A program made the position numbers and the translations under genes. From Casuarina equisetifolia (taxonomy: Eukaryota; Streptophyta; Magnoliopsida; Fagales; Casuarinaceae), in assembly GCA_028551475.1 (NCBI GenBank), contig CM052361.1:27169491-27233490 (forward strand): DNA of 64,000 nucleotides, written 5' to 3'. Positions 26,901 to 39,231 of this stretch are shown in pieces; the first letter of the stretch is position 1; each line of letters opens with the position of its first letter. The notes beneath the pieces were generated by a model. That model did no database searches. It was not told where the DNA came from and worked only from the letters and a program-made list of their open reading frames with translations.

Positions 26901-29900
26901 GGGATTTTAATGTGAGTGCGTAACACATACCTATCTAGCTGGGATTTTTGGGATAGAGGTATGAATAGAAAGCCTGAAACCCCTCAATAAAATATATTCT
27001 AAAGGTGAAGGTCCGAAGTATATGATGGGATAAAAATTCAGCTCAGACAAATTCCAAGTGATCAGCAGATTATAACATTTGTTTCACCATGAAAATGCCC
27101 AAAGACCAATATACTAGATTAATAGCTAGTAGGTAAGACTCTCCAGCTAGAACAGGAAAACAGAAAATTAAAGAATAAAACCAGCTACCTAAAATGTACA
27201 TTGTCAAACTGAATGTTCCCTCCATCCAACTTAAGAGGCTTTGCGTCATCTTTATCCCTAATTTCAGCCTTCTCCTGCATTAATCATAGTAAAAGAAGAT
27301 TTCAAACCAAAATACACAGAGACCTTCTTCCCCAGAATTCGTTGCCATAGAAGAAATTTTAGCCCAGATCTTAACTCCAATAAAAGATACCTCAAAGCAT
27401 AAATTCATACTGAAACGGAAGAAGACAACATAATAGACAAATTACACAATGAAAACAAAACATAATAGTCATTGAAAATTAAGCTGCAGAAGAACTGCAA
27501 GAATTCGCTTGCAAAATACCTCCAGTAACTGAAACATGGACTTCATGTCCACAAGACTCTGTATGGTCTCACGATAGACGCTGCCAAGAAAATTCAGTGG
27601 AAGAGATAATTGAAAGAGAAGCCCATTCACCATAACCTGTATTATGATATCAACCCACAAGTCATGTGATCACCAATCAATCTCTTTGCAAAATACTAAC
27701 TCATTAGAAGGAAATGCATAAGGACAAATTTTACCAAATCGCCAACTGTCATCCCACCATTCATTATTCCATTTGAACATAACACCATAGCTGTTGATAG
27801 AGCTGTGCTAAATATTACATTTTGGCCAAAGTTCAAAGATGCAAGGCTGCCTTGTGTTTTTAAAGCGGCATCCTCATACCCTGAGCATTACCATCACCAA
27901 CAGCAACAGGAACATCAGTAAGATTCAGTTGGATAGATTTCTGTGATAATAGTTTAGGTGGAAGGATATAGCTTGCATTTTCGCCCAATTATAAGGAAGC
28001 AAAACAACAGTAAATGCTAAAGACTAAAAGGGCCCTAGAACATATTGTTCTACACAAAAAGGAAACCTGAATAACATCTGAACCGTATTGAAATCTATTG
28101 GGTGATCACATGACATCATCTTTTGAACTCTTAGAAACATGAACCACGAGCGATCTCTAAGTCCAAATGAGGAAAGAAGTGGTGACATGGCCAAACCAGG
28201 ACAGGACAACTTGAACCTAAACCCCACAACTACCAAAAACCAGATAGGCTACAAAATTGGGAATCCAGACCATCTCAGTTCATCCAATTAGCTGGGTGTG
28301 ACGCACATGAAAGACAGCATATAGGCTGGAAGTGTCCACTCTTTTCCTTCCTTTTTTTTTTCGGGGCTTCAGTCTAGACTTAAGGAACCAATAATTTCAT
28401 GCACTAGAACCGAGAATGAAGAATTGACAAAGGTCTAGGACTATCAACCATTTACTATCACAGAATTACGTTGGCTTCAACCCAGACAAGACAAGTGCAT
28501 TAACAGTTTAAAGCAAAAACTAGTATGGCACAGAGACAACTTACTCTTTAAGTACTCATCATATTTGTCAGCTTCATAAGTTTCATTGTTAAAATATTTG
28601 ACAGTCTGAAAAAGAATACAACATCATGTCTAAATAGGGTTAGAATAGGAGAAAATAATGCATGAAGAGAAAACCCAGCACAGAAAGTCAGGGCCTCACC
28701 TCATAATTAATAAGTGAATCAATTGCCCTTGAACTTGCATCATTATCAGCTTTATTCATGGCCTTTCTAAACTTTGTCCTCCACTGGAAAAGAGAAAGAA
28801 ACCCTTTATTGAGAACGGTAAGGCTGAGAGTTTCACCTTCTTGAGACAACCCCCCCGAGTCCACTCTCCAACCATCCAGCATCATAGCAAACCCCGTGCT
28901 TCTAACAAAAGCGACACCAACCACACCACCCCCCACCGCCGCCCACAACCCCCCCTCCCCCCCACCTTCCATTCCCGGCAAAAGAAAAAAAAATGCCAAC
29001 GCCCACAGAGAAAAAGAAAACTCTAGATGTTCCTAATTAATACAATTTTGCAGAGCCTACAACCTAACGGGATGCTGTGTGGGTGAAGGCAGAAAAGACA
29101 TGAATAAAATAAAATAAAGGAAATGAAATTGACTATAAATTCCATCAGTGGGGAACCATATCCATTCGTTATTGATAAAGAGCTAGCAGGAGACCGGATA
29201 CCTGTGTCACAGTTAACGTAAAAATAACATATGCAGCAACTGATAGTGAAGTAATCCACGCAAAAGGTGCTCCAAACTTGTAAGCCAGTATACCTGAGAC
29301 CATAGATATCTGGAAGGATAATTGTTAAATTTGTAAAGTAGCTCAGGCAGAAAGAAGCAACAGAGCGGATATCCAAAAAAAAAGTGTGAGCAAGAAAAAG
29401 ACTATTCTGTAGCCCAAAATACAATGTCCATGTGTGACTATTTCACGGGAGCACTCAGAAGTACAGAATCCAGTGTCATTATTGGTGCTACGTTGCTAAA
29501 AAACAGTCTAATCAACATCTTCTTACCTCCAAGATGGTGGGTACAACATTGAACACCATAGACGAAAGAATGAAATTTATGGCGCGGCTACCACGATCAA
29601 TGATTCTATTTAATGCACCTGTTTCGCGACTGAAAACAGCAGCCACGTGAGAATAAGAGCATAGCTTACGCTAAAAGTATTGAATGTTTCTCAACTGAAA
29701 GTACAGTAGCCAAGAGAGAAAAAGAAACATGCATAACTTACTGCTCAATAGCTTTTCTATTACAAGAAAGCTATTGCCACAAATTTCTCTTTTCAAAAGG
29801 GTGGTCACCAGGATTTATATACTGATATTGAATATTGTTAAACATTTGAAAAAATTGGAGCTTTTTAGTGCTACAGTATAAAGCCACAAAATTCTGGATT

Positions 29901-31563
29901 ATGCACGAGGGTGATGGTTTACAGTAAACAGCTAGAGATTTATTTGAAGGAACTGGAGAAACAATTAAAAAAAAAAAAGGAACAAAACAAAAGAAAGAGA
30001 AGAAAATCTGTGTGATTTAGAGGCAATACCTGAGATGATATCTAAGGTCAAGATCATGCAAATGTGAAAACACCTGCAGAAAGTTAGATACGTTACATTA
30101 GTCATGTTGGTGAAATTACCTGAGGTTTACATACGCTTCTCAGAGATAGTAACATGAAGTCATGAGAAAGAAGAACATGTGGGATGTACAAATACAAATT
30201 GTATACTGAAAAATAACGCGTGGGATATGCATAATACAATGGTGCTGCGAGGTCCATTGCATGAATGTAAAAGAAGAAATATTGTTGCGGAGATATACCT
30301 TCCTAGATACTGATCGAATTGTTCGCAAAGCCACCTTAGAAAACACCGCAGTCCGCAGTTCTGCCACAAGAGAGTTGCATCCAGTTACGAGAAAGAATGA
30401 AATAAATGGACGACCAGAAATCACCAAAAAACTCACAGAAGAAAGGCAGAAGACGGTTTCTGGTATCAGTGAATTGGGTTGCATACATGGTTGGACATTG
30501 AATAGATACAGGACATTGATACGTATACTAGAATCAGCAATTACTTCATGCGATAGTACCATTGAAAGCAGAAGCACCCGAGCGGGCAATCCCATATCCA
30601 ATCAAAACAGAAGCTGGGGTCGCAAAAAGGGCTAAAGCAGTTGAATTGGCGGTAGTAAAGGAAGCAAGAGCAGAAGCATTGCCAGTGGCAGTTGTTAGCC
30701 AATCAATGGCAAGCTTAAAAATGAAGGGCACCTGAACGTTCAAAACCTGAAAAGGGGAAAGAAAATTAGAACACTCAAGAAGGGAACAGGTTGAAGCAGT
30801 AGTGTATAGGAATACTAACTACTAACTACTAACTACTAACTACTAACTACTAACTACTAACTACAAACTACTAACTACTAACCTTGGCGCCAACGAGAAG
30901 AGCCAATGCAGTAACTACCCTGAGACGGAATTCGGGGTTATCTTTCATCCATAAGTATCTCGCAAGAGTTCGAAGGATTTTCATGTCTGCAACTTGGTCC
31001 TGGGGAAGTGCCTTCGCTTTCTCAAGCTTCGTGGCTGTTGCTGCGTCATTCTTATTCGAATCGGTACTGTCCGTTTTGGAGGTTGAGGTTGAGGTTGAGA
31101 AAAAAAGGCGCCCATTTAACATGGAACTCTGTTTGACAAGTAAAAAGAGCATCCAATTCAGTAATTAATTAGTTGGTCATCAGGAAATACGGAGACGATA
31201 CAATACAAACTGGATGCGATGACTAACAGGGTGTTGAGGGTAAGGTCTGGCCGCTCCGCCGGGGGATGAAGAAGAAGAAGAAGAAGAAATAGGTGAATCG
31301 GAAAGAAAGGCCTTGAAGACATTGGGATGAGTTCGTCTTCCAGTATTCCATTTGGCGTTCCCGTCAAGGCGAAATGGAGCATCACGGCTAGCGGCAACGA
31401 CTCCGATAGTTGGTTTATTGATTGTTGAATTACAAAGAGAAAGGATAGGAGGATGGTAGGAGCGTAAGAGAGTAGCGGCACCAGCAGTGGGAGACAGAAG
31501 CTTGCACTGGTAGAGGAACCCAGGCGACCTAAGGCGGCTCCCAGATGCGGCTGCAGCGAGCAT
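20904..31563 (-). CDS. ABCB25 (ATM3): Mitochondrial half-size ABC transporter, ATM3/ABCB25 type
   Basis: Inner-mitochondrial-membrane exporter of the Atm1/ABCB7 family. It supplies a glutathione/persulfide-type sulfur compound for cytosolic Fe-S cluster assembly and molybdenum cofactor synthesis. Twenty exons, in transcript order: 31563-31228, 31128-30883, 30746-30560, 30360-30299, 30073-30030, 29629-29527, 29309-29202, 28783-28700, 28605-28545, 27880-27735, 27636-27520, 27274-27189, 25830-25742, 24329-24274, 23615-23535, 23401-23336, 23228-23136, 22674-22610, 21613-21478 and 21038-20904. All phases agree, giving 766 aa. An Arg/Ser-rich mitochondrial presequence is followed by six membrane segments (about 175-480). 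The nucleotide-binding domain has Walker A GTSGSGKS (552-559, split by an intron), Q-loop Gln600, signature LSGGE (656), Walker B AILLCDE (675-681) and H-loop His712. [19 protein letters not shown] and LSRET-type matrix helices match plant ATM proteins. The copy looks intact. Confidence 0.96.
26186..26226. repeat. Short tandem array, 8-bp unit (CCTATTAT)
   Basis: About five copies of CCTATTAT, one with a substitution, lie inside the ABC transporter intron between exons 12 and 13. Confidence 0.8.
30814..30882. repeat. Heptamer array (ACTAACT / GTTAGTA)n at a splice donor
   Basis: About ten copies of a 7-bp unit, one with a base change, abut exon 2 of the ABC transporter gene. On the coding (minus) strand the array starts with the intron's own 5' splice site, AAG|GTTAGTAGTTAG, so every unit reproduces a GTTAGT donor-like hexamer. 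The unit is not the plant telomere repeat. Confidence 0.9.
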
Positions 31564-32478
31564 TCTTTCTTTTCTTTAGGATTCGTGCCTGTAGGAGATT
31601 TTCGTTCAACTCAGCCCACTTCAAAATTCGCAGACATACGCATAAAAGGAAACCCCAAATTTCGATTGTGCAATTAAGACAGCCAATGAAGCAGATATAG
31701 AAAGAGGAACTTCATCCTGCGCTTTCCGTAGACGGCACAGGCTTCAGCAGGGCCGGTAAGTCATGGGGTGGAAAGGGCCAGCGCGAGGCTGCTGCTTTCG
31801 ACTTCGATACGAAACTCGGGGTGCAATGTCGGGTCATGTAACCCTGTTGAGGATGGTTTTAGAATTTGACAGTCTGAGACTTTGTTATTAGTAAAATGCA
31901 TCGGGTTTCGCCTGTTTACTTTTTTTTTTTTTTTTGGGTTAAAAAAAAAGGTTATGTTCTTATAAAAATTGTAACTCTACCAAATAAAAAAAAAATACTG
32001 CTAGTATTCGAAAGGAAATAGAACACCTAAATGCACAATAAAATATGGCCTTCTATGTCAACGTTGTGGTTGTATCCCGTAGCAACATACAACCCGACTA
32101 GAATTCCACCAAGTACACTGAACCTGGACGCAATAACATTTATGCCCACTGTCTGAAAGAAAAAGAGATATAAGCATGTATTTTCTTTAATTTTGTACTG
32201 CAGTTATTGACTATAGGATAGCTCCTTGGGCAAGCTTGATTGCGCGGCCTGGGCGGACGCTTGGACTTCGATAGTTGGGCTTCCCCCCTCAGTAGACTGT
32301 CACAACCGGAAGAGCCACATGTCCCTAAGACAGCATTTGAATGTAGCGAGTATACGAAAGACGCGGCGTCTTCTTATCTTCTTTCTCCGCCATACACTCT
32401 TGAACTCTAGCATTCATCTTGGGTTATGGACGGCACTACATCCCTGGCCTAGACATACTTGAACGGAAAAGAGAGGGA
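31564..32478. promoter_or_regulatory. Divergent promoter region between ATM3 and NDHN
   Basis: The two start codons face away from each other across about 0.9 kb, which must hold both promoters and 5' UTRs. A poly-T/poly-A stretch near 31920-31950 divides it. An in-frame ATG at 32419 would add 20 residues to NDHN, but these residues are not transit-peptide-like. Confidence 0.5.
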
Positions 32479-33434
32479 ATGGCAACGACAGCATTTCTCA
32501 ACTACGGAGCACCAGCTTTGTTCAAACCCAGAAATAAGTGCTTGGTCGATATAACGACGATGGTAAAGAGAGACTTTGCAATGACGGAACTCAAAGGGGA
32601 ACGTGGTAAGGCAAAGAGAAGGATTGTGACGGTGCGATGTAGCGGCATAGGCATAGGAGATTTCATTGGAGGGGATTTGGTGAAATTCGATATGGGCCGC
32701 TGGCTGTCGGACGTCGAGGAGCACAAGGCCCTTGCAATATACACCCCACACGAAGGAGGCTACGAGGGCCGTTATCTTAATCGACTACGATACCGGGGAT
32801 ACTATTTCCTGGATCTCACTGCCCGAGGCCTTGGAGATCCTGAGACCACCCTCACCAAGATTCATCCCGTTTGCCCTGTGAGTTAATTTTCAGCGAAGCG
32901 GCTCCACATCTCTGCTTCATACTTACATATTCTACTTTTCCCCTTGTCTTTGTTAAAGTGTAGGCCCATTTAGGGAAGCAGCCTATTGCAAGGTGGTATT
33001 TCCCACCTGAAGTTGATTATAGGCTCGCTGCGCTGCCTCCAGACGCCAAAGGCCTCGTGGTATGGATAATTGAAGCCAAGGTAAAAACTTCCCAACGACT
33101 TTTAAAGTCCTGCTTAACCACTATCATTGTTATTTAAGAACCTTAGTTTAACCTGCAGCCATACCTTATTCCGTCCTGCATAACTTTGCACAGGTCCTTT
33201 CCAAGGCAGAACTGCAGTTTCTCGCATTGCTTCCAACGCTGCGGCCCAAAGTCAGGGTGATTGCTGAGTGCGGTAACTGGTAGGTTATACCATACTTTTG
33301 CTACCTTCTTCCTACCACCTAAAAGCAAAGAATATTATTATGTTTATTTATGCCGGCTACTTAAATCTATGCACAGGAGAAAATTTGTGTGGAAGCCGCT
33401 CAAAGAGATTGCGGGGCTAACGGTTAATGAATGA
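32479..33434 (+). CDS. NDHN: NAD(P)H dehydrogenase-like complex subunit N, chloroplast
   Basis: Nuclear-encoded subunit of the thylakoid NDH complex (subcomplex A), which carries cyclic electron flow around photosystem I. Four exons: 32479-32877, 32964-33080, 33194-33279 and 33377-33434. Phases agree, giving 219 aa, close to the 209 aa of Arabidopsis NDHN. Residues 1 to about 55 are a basic, hydroxylated plastid transit peptide. The mature part begins near DFIGGDLVKFD and contains HEGGYEGRYLNRLR, YYFLDLTARGLGDPETT, AHLGKQPIARWYFPPEVDYR, LAALPPDAKGLVVWIIEAK and AECGNWRKFVWKPL, all diagnostic of NdhN. The start was chosen at MATTAF because an acidic/basic extension from the ATG at 32419 is unlikely. 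Nothing is broken. Its 3' end faces MAU2. Confidence 0.97.
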
Positions 33435-33902
33435 GGGTGCATAACACAAGTCAGTGTAAAGGAAGTCAGGACACCTTTGTCCTCCGTCCAGCTTCACTTT
33501 GATCTTCCTCTCAGCTGGGAAGACCCCAAAGCTCTATTCTTCACGAACAAGTAATGTAAATTGTCAACAGCATATTTGATCCAGGAAATATCAGTCACAA
33601 ATTTCACCGAAACCAATCTTGTTAGAGCACATCTTACGACGGCAGTCAGAACACAAAAAATTGTATGATTGCTTGTTTTTGCGCACAGATAGGCAAGACC
33701 ATAACCATCAATTACAGGGGAAAAGATTAAAGAGATCATAAAATTTTACAAAACGTGATCATACCTAATAACTGTACACTATCAACCCACCCCACCACAA
33801 TCCTTACAATTTACAGATGGAAGTGCTAAATGCATCTCCTTTAATACAATCTACTTGTTCTGTTTCCTCTGAAGAATAACATTAAGTCTAAAAGTAGAAA
33901 AA
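33435..33902. other. Short convergent spacer between NDHN and MAU2
   Basis: Only 468 bp separate the two stop codons, so both 3' UTRs and polyadenylation sites lie here and probably overlap. No further coding sequence is seen. Confidence 0.7.
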
Positions 33903-36900
33903 CTAGATTTTCCTTTTCCCAGGTCTTCCAGGGTCTAAATCCACTAGCCTTGATAATGATGGAGCGGGTAAAGGGGTAGATAGACCAATAGACTCTGGGA
34001 TGTCAAGATTGATTCTCATGGACGAGCCTGCGATTGCACGCTTTGTGTCAAGTTCATGGAACTGATGAACTTGAAGTCTTGCTTTGTCAACCTGCTTATT
34101 AAATATATAAGAAAAGATAATTACTAACAGCTTTTGCTGGTCTAAAACATTGGTCATATTTCAGCTACACTTTAAAGGGCGTTAGTTAGATGACAGCCCT
34201 TACAAGTTCAATATGATGAATTGATGAATGTGCATCGGCAAGTCTCCTTTGCAGATCATCTACCTTTTTCCTCTGATACTCAACATTTTCCATTTCATTT
34301 CCCCTCTCATCTAACTCCTGATATAAGGCTGCAAGAACAGAATAGTAACATGAGGAAAGTAAAATGAAAGAAATGAGCCAAAGAAAGATTTCAGATCGAT
34401 CTTGACAGGCTGGGTTCTAATGGTCCGCAAAATACTTTCAGATGATGCATGATGAGTTACAATAGCGAAGATAACCCTCCTAATACTTCTTTGGTCCAGC
34501 TCCTCTATTATAACCGTTCCAATTTGGAGGGGGAGATCATAAAATCACTGTTTTAAATATGCACACATGTTTGGGATTGTGATGGTCATGCAGGCAGTTC
34601 ACTACAGGCAGAACCTTTGTTGTATTCAGAAGATAACTAGCTTAATGGTTCCCTTAATGTGAGAGATCATAGGGAAAAGGGCATACCGGTCAAAACAGAA
34701 AGCACCCAGATCTGAGTTGGGATGTCATAAAGCTTCTTTGCCAATGTTAGAGATGATCTCAAGATCTCTCTAGACTGTACAGTGTCATGCAGGACTAGCG
34801 CCAAATTCCCAAGAATTGTTAAATACTGAGATACAAGTTGAAGATTTCCCAAATGATTGTGAGTTAACTGCAGTCCTTTGGCCAGTCGATTCCTGCATCA
34901 CAGTTGTTAGCGTAATGCAGAGACAGAGGGGGTAAATTTATAGATTCATCTCCAGGCTTATATCAAGGAATCCAAAAAGATTGAAATGACTTTAGGGAAA
35001 GCAAAGTAAGAAGAGGAAGATTTCAGGATTCAGCATACAATTATTATACTCACAAAGGCACAGTGATCATTCCATTTTTACTATTTCTATTTTCCCTACT
35101 ATCTTCTTGTGGACATGATAGCCTTTTTACCAAAAAGTTAAAGCTCACATCATTAGACAGCCAGCAGGGGCATTAGAAGATATATTCCAGGGAAGACTGT
35201 TCCCCTTGGTTTTCGTGCATTTGAGGCCATAAACCAATTGCCAGCAGACTAAAGAAAAAGAGCAGTCAACAGACATAATTTGGAACCAATTAATCAGCAC
35301 ATCATTCCTTCTTAAGGAAATGAATTTGACTCATTTAGGTGCATGATTTATCTCCATCTAGAAGGCAAAGTATTTGGGATTTATGGCAAATGATAACCAC
35401 TTCGATGAGGGCAGGGATTAACTTAGGGTACAAGTATTTACCTTGCTTCCTGTAAATCATGCTGTTTCATCAATAAAAGACCATATGCAAAAAGGACACC
35501 AGTTTTCTCTCGAACTCCAACAAAAGAATCCATCATTCTGTAAACTGGTCCTATCAGATCCAGAGCCTGCTTATATCATACAGCATAAAAAATAATTCAC
35601 TCCAGAATCAACATTAATTACTGAGTAAACTAAAAAATAAGTAATTGCATATATCTCACCTGGGAAGATGATTCAGCATCACCAATGCAAATGTAAGAGA
35701 TAGCTGCATATATTTGGCACATAGCTTGCATTGGTTTGCTCTCTGTGAGCTGAAAAAAAAAACAAAAATGGAGCATTTAGTCTGTCCTTTTATTAAATGA
35801 GATTCATCTGTGGTTCTGAGCACCAGCTGAACCAAATAAACACCAATATGTGCAGGCTTGCTTTAAGCTTCACTAAAACCATTAAACTTGCAGATTTAAA
35901 AAGTTACCTTGGCAGCTTCAAAATAGTGATAAGCTGCGTCACTATAACAGCCAACATAATGCGCATATTGCCCTCTAAGCATCTGGATAATGCTTTCACA
36001 AGCTTGTAAAATTGTTGGAAAGCGTATGAACCAATTTTTCATCTGTACCAAAGCCTTGAAGTGGGGAAAACATGTTATAGTTGTTCAATCTCAGAAGTGA
36101 ACACATTGTGCACATTAAGTAAAAGGCTGGTAGTGAAACAAATTTGCTTAAAGTTACTAGTAAAACAAATAGCTCAGATGACAGTTAAACTATAAGTTGT
36201 CAAACCCAACAATTGCCCTGAAGCAACTATAGATTCACCAAGTGTTTAGATAATCCATAACAATGGTGGAACAGAGTCCACTATACAAGACAAACATATC
36301 CGTTTAAATCTGTGCCACTGATTGACAACAAGCCGTCTTCTTTACAGGAGAAAAAAAACGAATTCAAATGATCTAAAATTTGAATCCGAGTACTATTCCT
36401 TAAGAGCATGACCTAATAATAGGTGCGGCACTGTCCAACACAATCCAGGGTACAACCCCATACTGTGGCATAAACCATGACCGTAGTGTTAAATTCTAGC
36501 AATACTTAGGCTTAATTTGATAAAATTGAAAATACTGCAGAAACTTTCTGCTACAAGAGTACACTACTTAAACTAACCAAATGACGTGATTATAGCTGTA
36601 CTATCAAACTCAAAGCATGCCAGTCAGAGGGCATCCAGAACTTGAACAGTAACCCAAAAAGCAATCTAAGAAGAGACAGAGAGAGAGGAAGAGATGCAGG
36701 TACATATTGACACTTCTTCCTCCAGCATAATAAATTTGCAAAATTTCATAGAAGAGGAGCAATCAAAATAATCATATCAATAATGGAGGAAAAGTTCCTA
36801 CCTCTTGTGCTTCAACAAATTCAGACCGTGTGAGCTCAATAGCCACTTTATTTTCAAGGAACTGCATCAATAGCATTAAGTACACACCAGCCATCCAAAT

Positions 36901-39231
36901 GGCAGAGTGTTGCAAATCCACTTCTGCACAAAGAACAGTTCACAATGATTGCATAACCTTAATTTTAAAAGAAACAAAAAAGAAAAAAAAATGCTGTTTT
37001 AGGGATCATCAAAACATAAAACTTACCTCTCACACCTTCGGTTATTCCAAGCTTCGCTAGCTCCTCTGCAGAACAAAAAAACTATTCAATTTTTAAGCAT
37101 TGTTTGCAAATAACTATGAATCTTTTTACTAGGCTTGACAATACAATGCTAATTTCAGTGAAAAAACACACAAACAGCTTATGCTTTTGGTATAAGCAGC
37201 TAAAGAAGAGAGAAATTTAACTTAAAAGGAGATGCTCTAATAGTGAAATGAGTGGTCTGAATGGTATGACCTTGAATAATATGAATGCCAGATTGTATCC
37301 GCTTTCCACACTCCTTAAAAAGTCCCTTCGGACGTCCAAAAATGACCATCATAAGATCAACTATTGCGTAGACAGCACTCTTTGGTAGCCACTCCCCATC
37401 TATAGGAGGTAGTGCCAGCTCAAGCTTATCTTCCCATGTACCTCTCACATTTCCAAAATATGCTGGCTCCAGATAATGCTTCCTAGTTGAGCTTAATCTG
37501 TTCATACTATTAAGCTGATCTTGAAGCCGTGCTTGCTTTTCAGACAATGCTGACCTTTCCCTGAAGTGTAGGTCAGAGCGGGAGAGACTTTGATTTAAGA
37601 CATTTATTTCCTCTGACAGCTCCTGTATATGCCGTGCACGCTGCAAATCAGCCTTCACAGCAGCATCCAATTTATCCACGTGTTGTGCTGCATTCTTATA
37701 GTCACAGATCCGGAATCGGTAGAATATGTGCAACAGCTCATTGTAGAAGAGTAAACCAAGGCATTGCTGTTTCGTTATGGGCATGAAGAGGCAGGAGTGT
37801 CATTATACAGACAATTATTAGAATTTGGAGAAGTCAATGAATATAGAAGATAAATGATGCAAGTTAATATTGTATATTTGATTCCGCTTTCAGACAAATA
37901 AAAAGAGAAAAAGCTAAATAGCTCTTAATAGAAGATTAAAAAACTTCTTTTCGATTAAGGCAAAACGAAAGCACCGGGAACTGTGTCATGTTCACAAATG
38001 TCAAAACTACTCTCATGAGAACACAACTAATCTGGCTCAAATCTTTCACAAATAGGTTACTGTATACAGAAAGTTAGACGAACTAATATACAAGAAAAAG
38101 GAAGATGGAACATACCTTACTGGGGTCAATTGATTCCCAGACGTGATCACATCTATTAACTGCTTGCTCAACCAAATTCTCATCGTCCCATTGCATAAGA
38201 TGCACATGCAGGACGGAAGTTGCAAAGAACATCTGAAGCACGACAACAGGACAAGAATTAGAGTTTGAATAATCGCATACTAACTCTTTTTTTTTTTTTT
38301 TTCCAGTTTCCTACCCCCCTTCCTAACGGCACACATAACCCCTGAACTGTGGCGCAGAGATATTCAGTATAAAGAGTCCAAATGAAACACAATAAATGGA
38401 AGTGGAGTGAAACAACAATGAAAAAAATTAAAAGTACTTGCAGTGGTAGGGAAATAAAGATTTAAACTTAAATAAAATACCTGTAACTCTGGATAAGAAA
38501 TTTGGGTTGCACAGACATAACCGCACTCCAAGGCTGCAATTGAACTCTGATAGTCCCCCTCAATAATCAAGGCATTTGCCAGCTGGGCATTAAAGTTGCA
38601 CGACCACAACTTCGCTGAAACCCTTAAAAGAAAAGGAAAGACATAAAATAAAATTAAAAAATAAATTAAAACAGTGATTATAGAGTGGGAACTGTGAACC
38701 ATTTGAAAATGAATCCAAATGCAACAAAATTAGATCAAATAAGTGATGAGGGGTAAACGATATCTGAAATAAGATGGAATACTTCAGCGAAACGGAAAAG
38801 TTTGGTGAGAATTAAGAGAGCAAAAAGAGAAAGCAAGAGAAAGAGGAGAGACTGAACTGATCATAGGAAGCAGTAGCAGAAGCCGTAAGGTCAAGAGCCT
38901 TGTTGAGAATGTGTTTCTGAGGAGGAATAGCCCCGACGAGATGGTAACACTGGCTGAGTAAGCTATAGGCTCGGCACTTCAAGTCGAAACAGGAGGGAAT
39001 TGACTTTAAGAGCAGCTGGCAACGCTCCAGATGGGATTTGGCGTGAGTGACGTTGTGAGAATGCTTCAGGAGGAGGGTGGCGATGCGAAGGTGAGTCTTG
39101 ATCTCGACGATGGGGAAAAATGAAACTTGGCTTTGACAGATGGCTTCGAGGCACTTCACCGCCTTCCCTATCTCCCCGGTCCTCTCGTGGTAATCCGCCA
39201 GCCCCCAGAGTCCCTCCGCCACCGCTTCCAT
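33903..39231 (-). CDS. SCC4 (MAU2): Cohesin loader subunit MAU2/SCC4
   Basis: Nuclear partner of SCC2/NIPBL. The pair loads cohesin on chromosomes for sister-chromatid cohesion. Twelve exons: 39231-38853, 38614-38481, 38232-38116, 37766-37271, 37065-37027, 36923-36802, 36054-35908, 35749-35660, 35566-35442, 34892-34687, 34328-34204 and 34091-33903. All phases agree, giving 722 aa, essentially the length of Arabidopsis SCC4. The N-terminus MEAVAEGLWGLADYHE is characteristic. The body is TPR-like helical repeats, for example AKSHLERCQLLLKSIPS, EPAYFGN, IDGEWLPKSA, GRPKGLFKECGKRI, HLGNLQLVSQYLTILGNLAL and SREILRSSLTLAKKLYDIP. The C-terminal tail has NLDIPES and a basic GKRK end. Exon 5 is only 39 nt. 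The exon 1 donor (A|GTCTCT) is weak but is the one that keeps phase. A CT-rich tract just upstream of the ATG (39234-39264) is probably 5' UTR. Confidence 0.96.

Noticed and set aside
30261..30635. 124-aa plus-strand frame
   Set aside because: It is antisense to ABC transporter exons 3-4 and has no family resemblance.
30814..30882. Heptamer array as interstitial telomeric repeat
   Set aside because: The unit is ACTAACT, not the plant telomere CCCTAAA, and it is confined to one intron edge.
32449..32751. Minus-strand frames opposite NDHN exon 1
   Set aside because: They are shadows of the GC-richer coding exon; the plus frame matches NDHN throughout.
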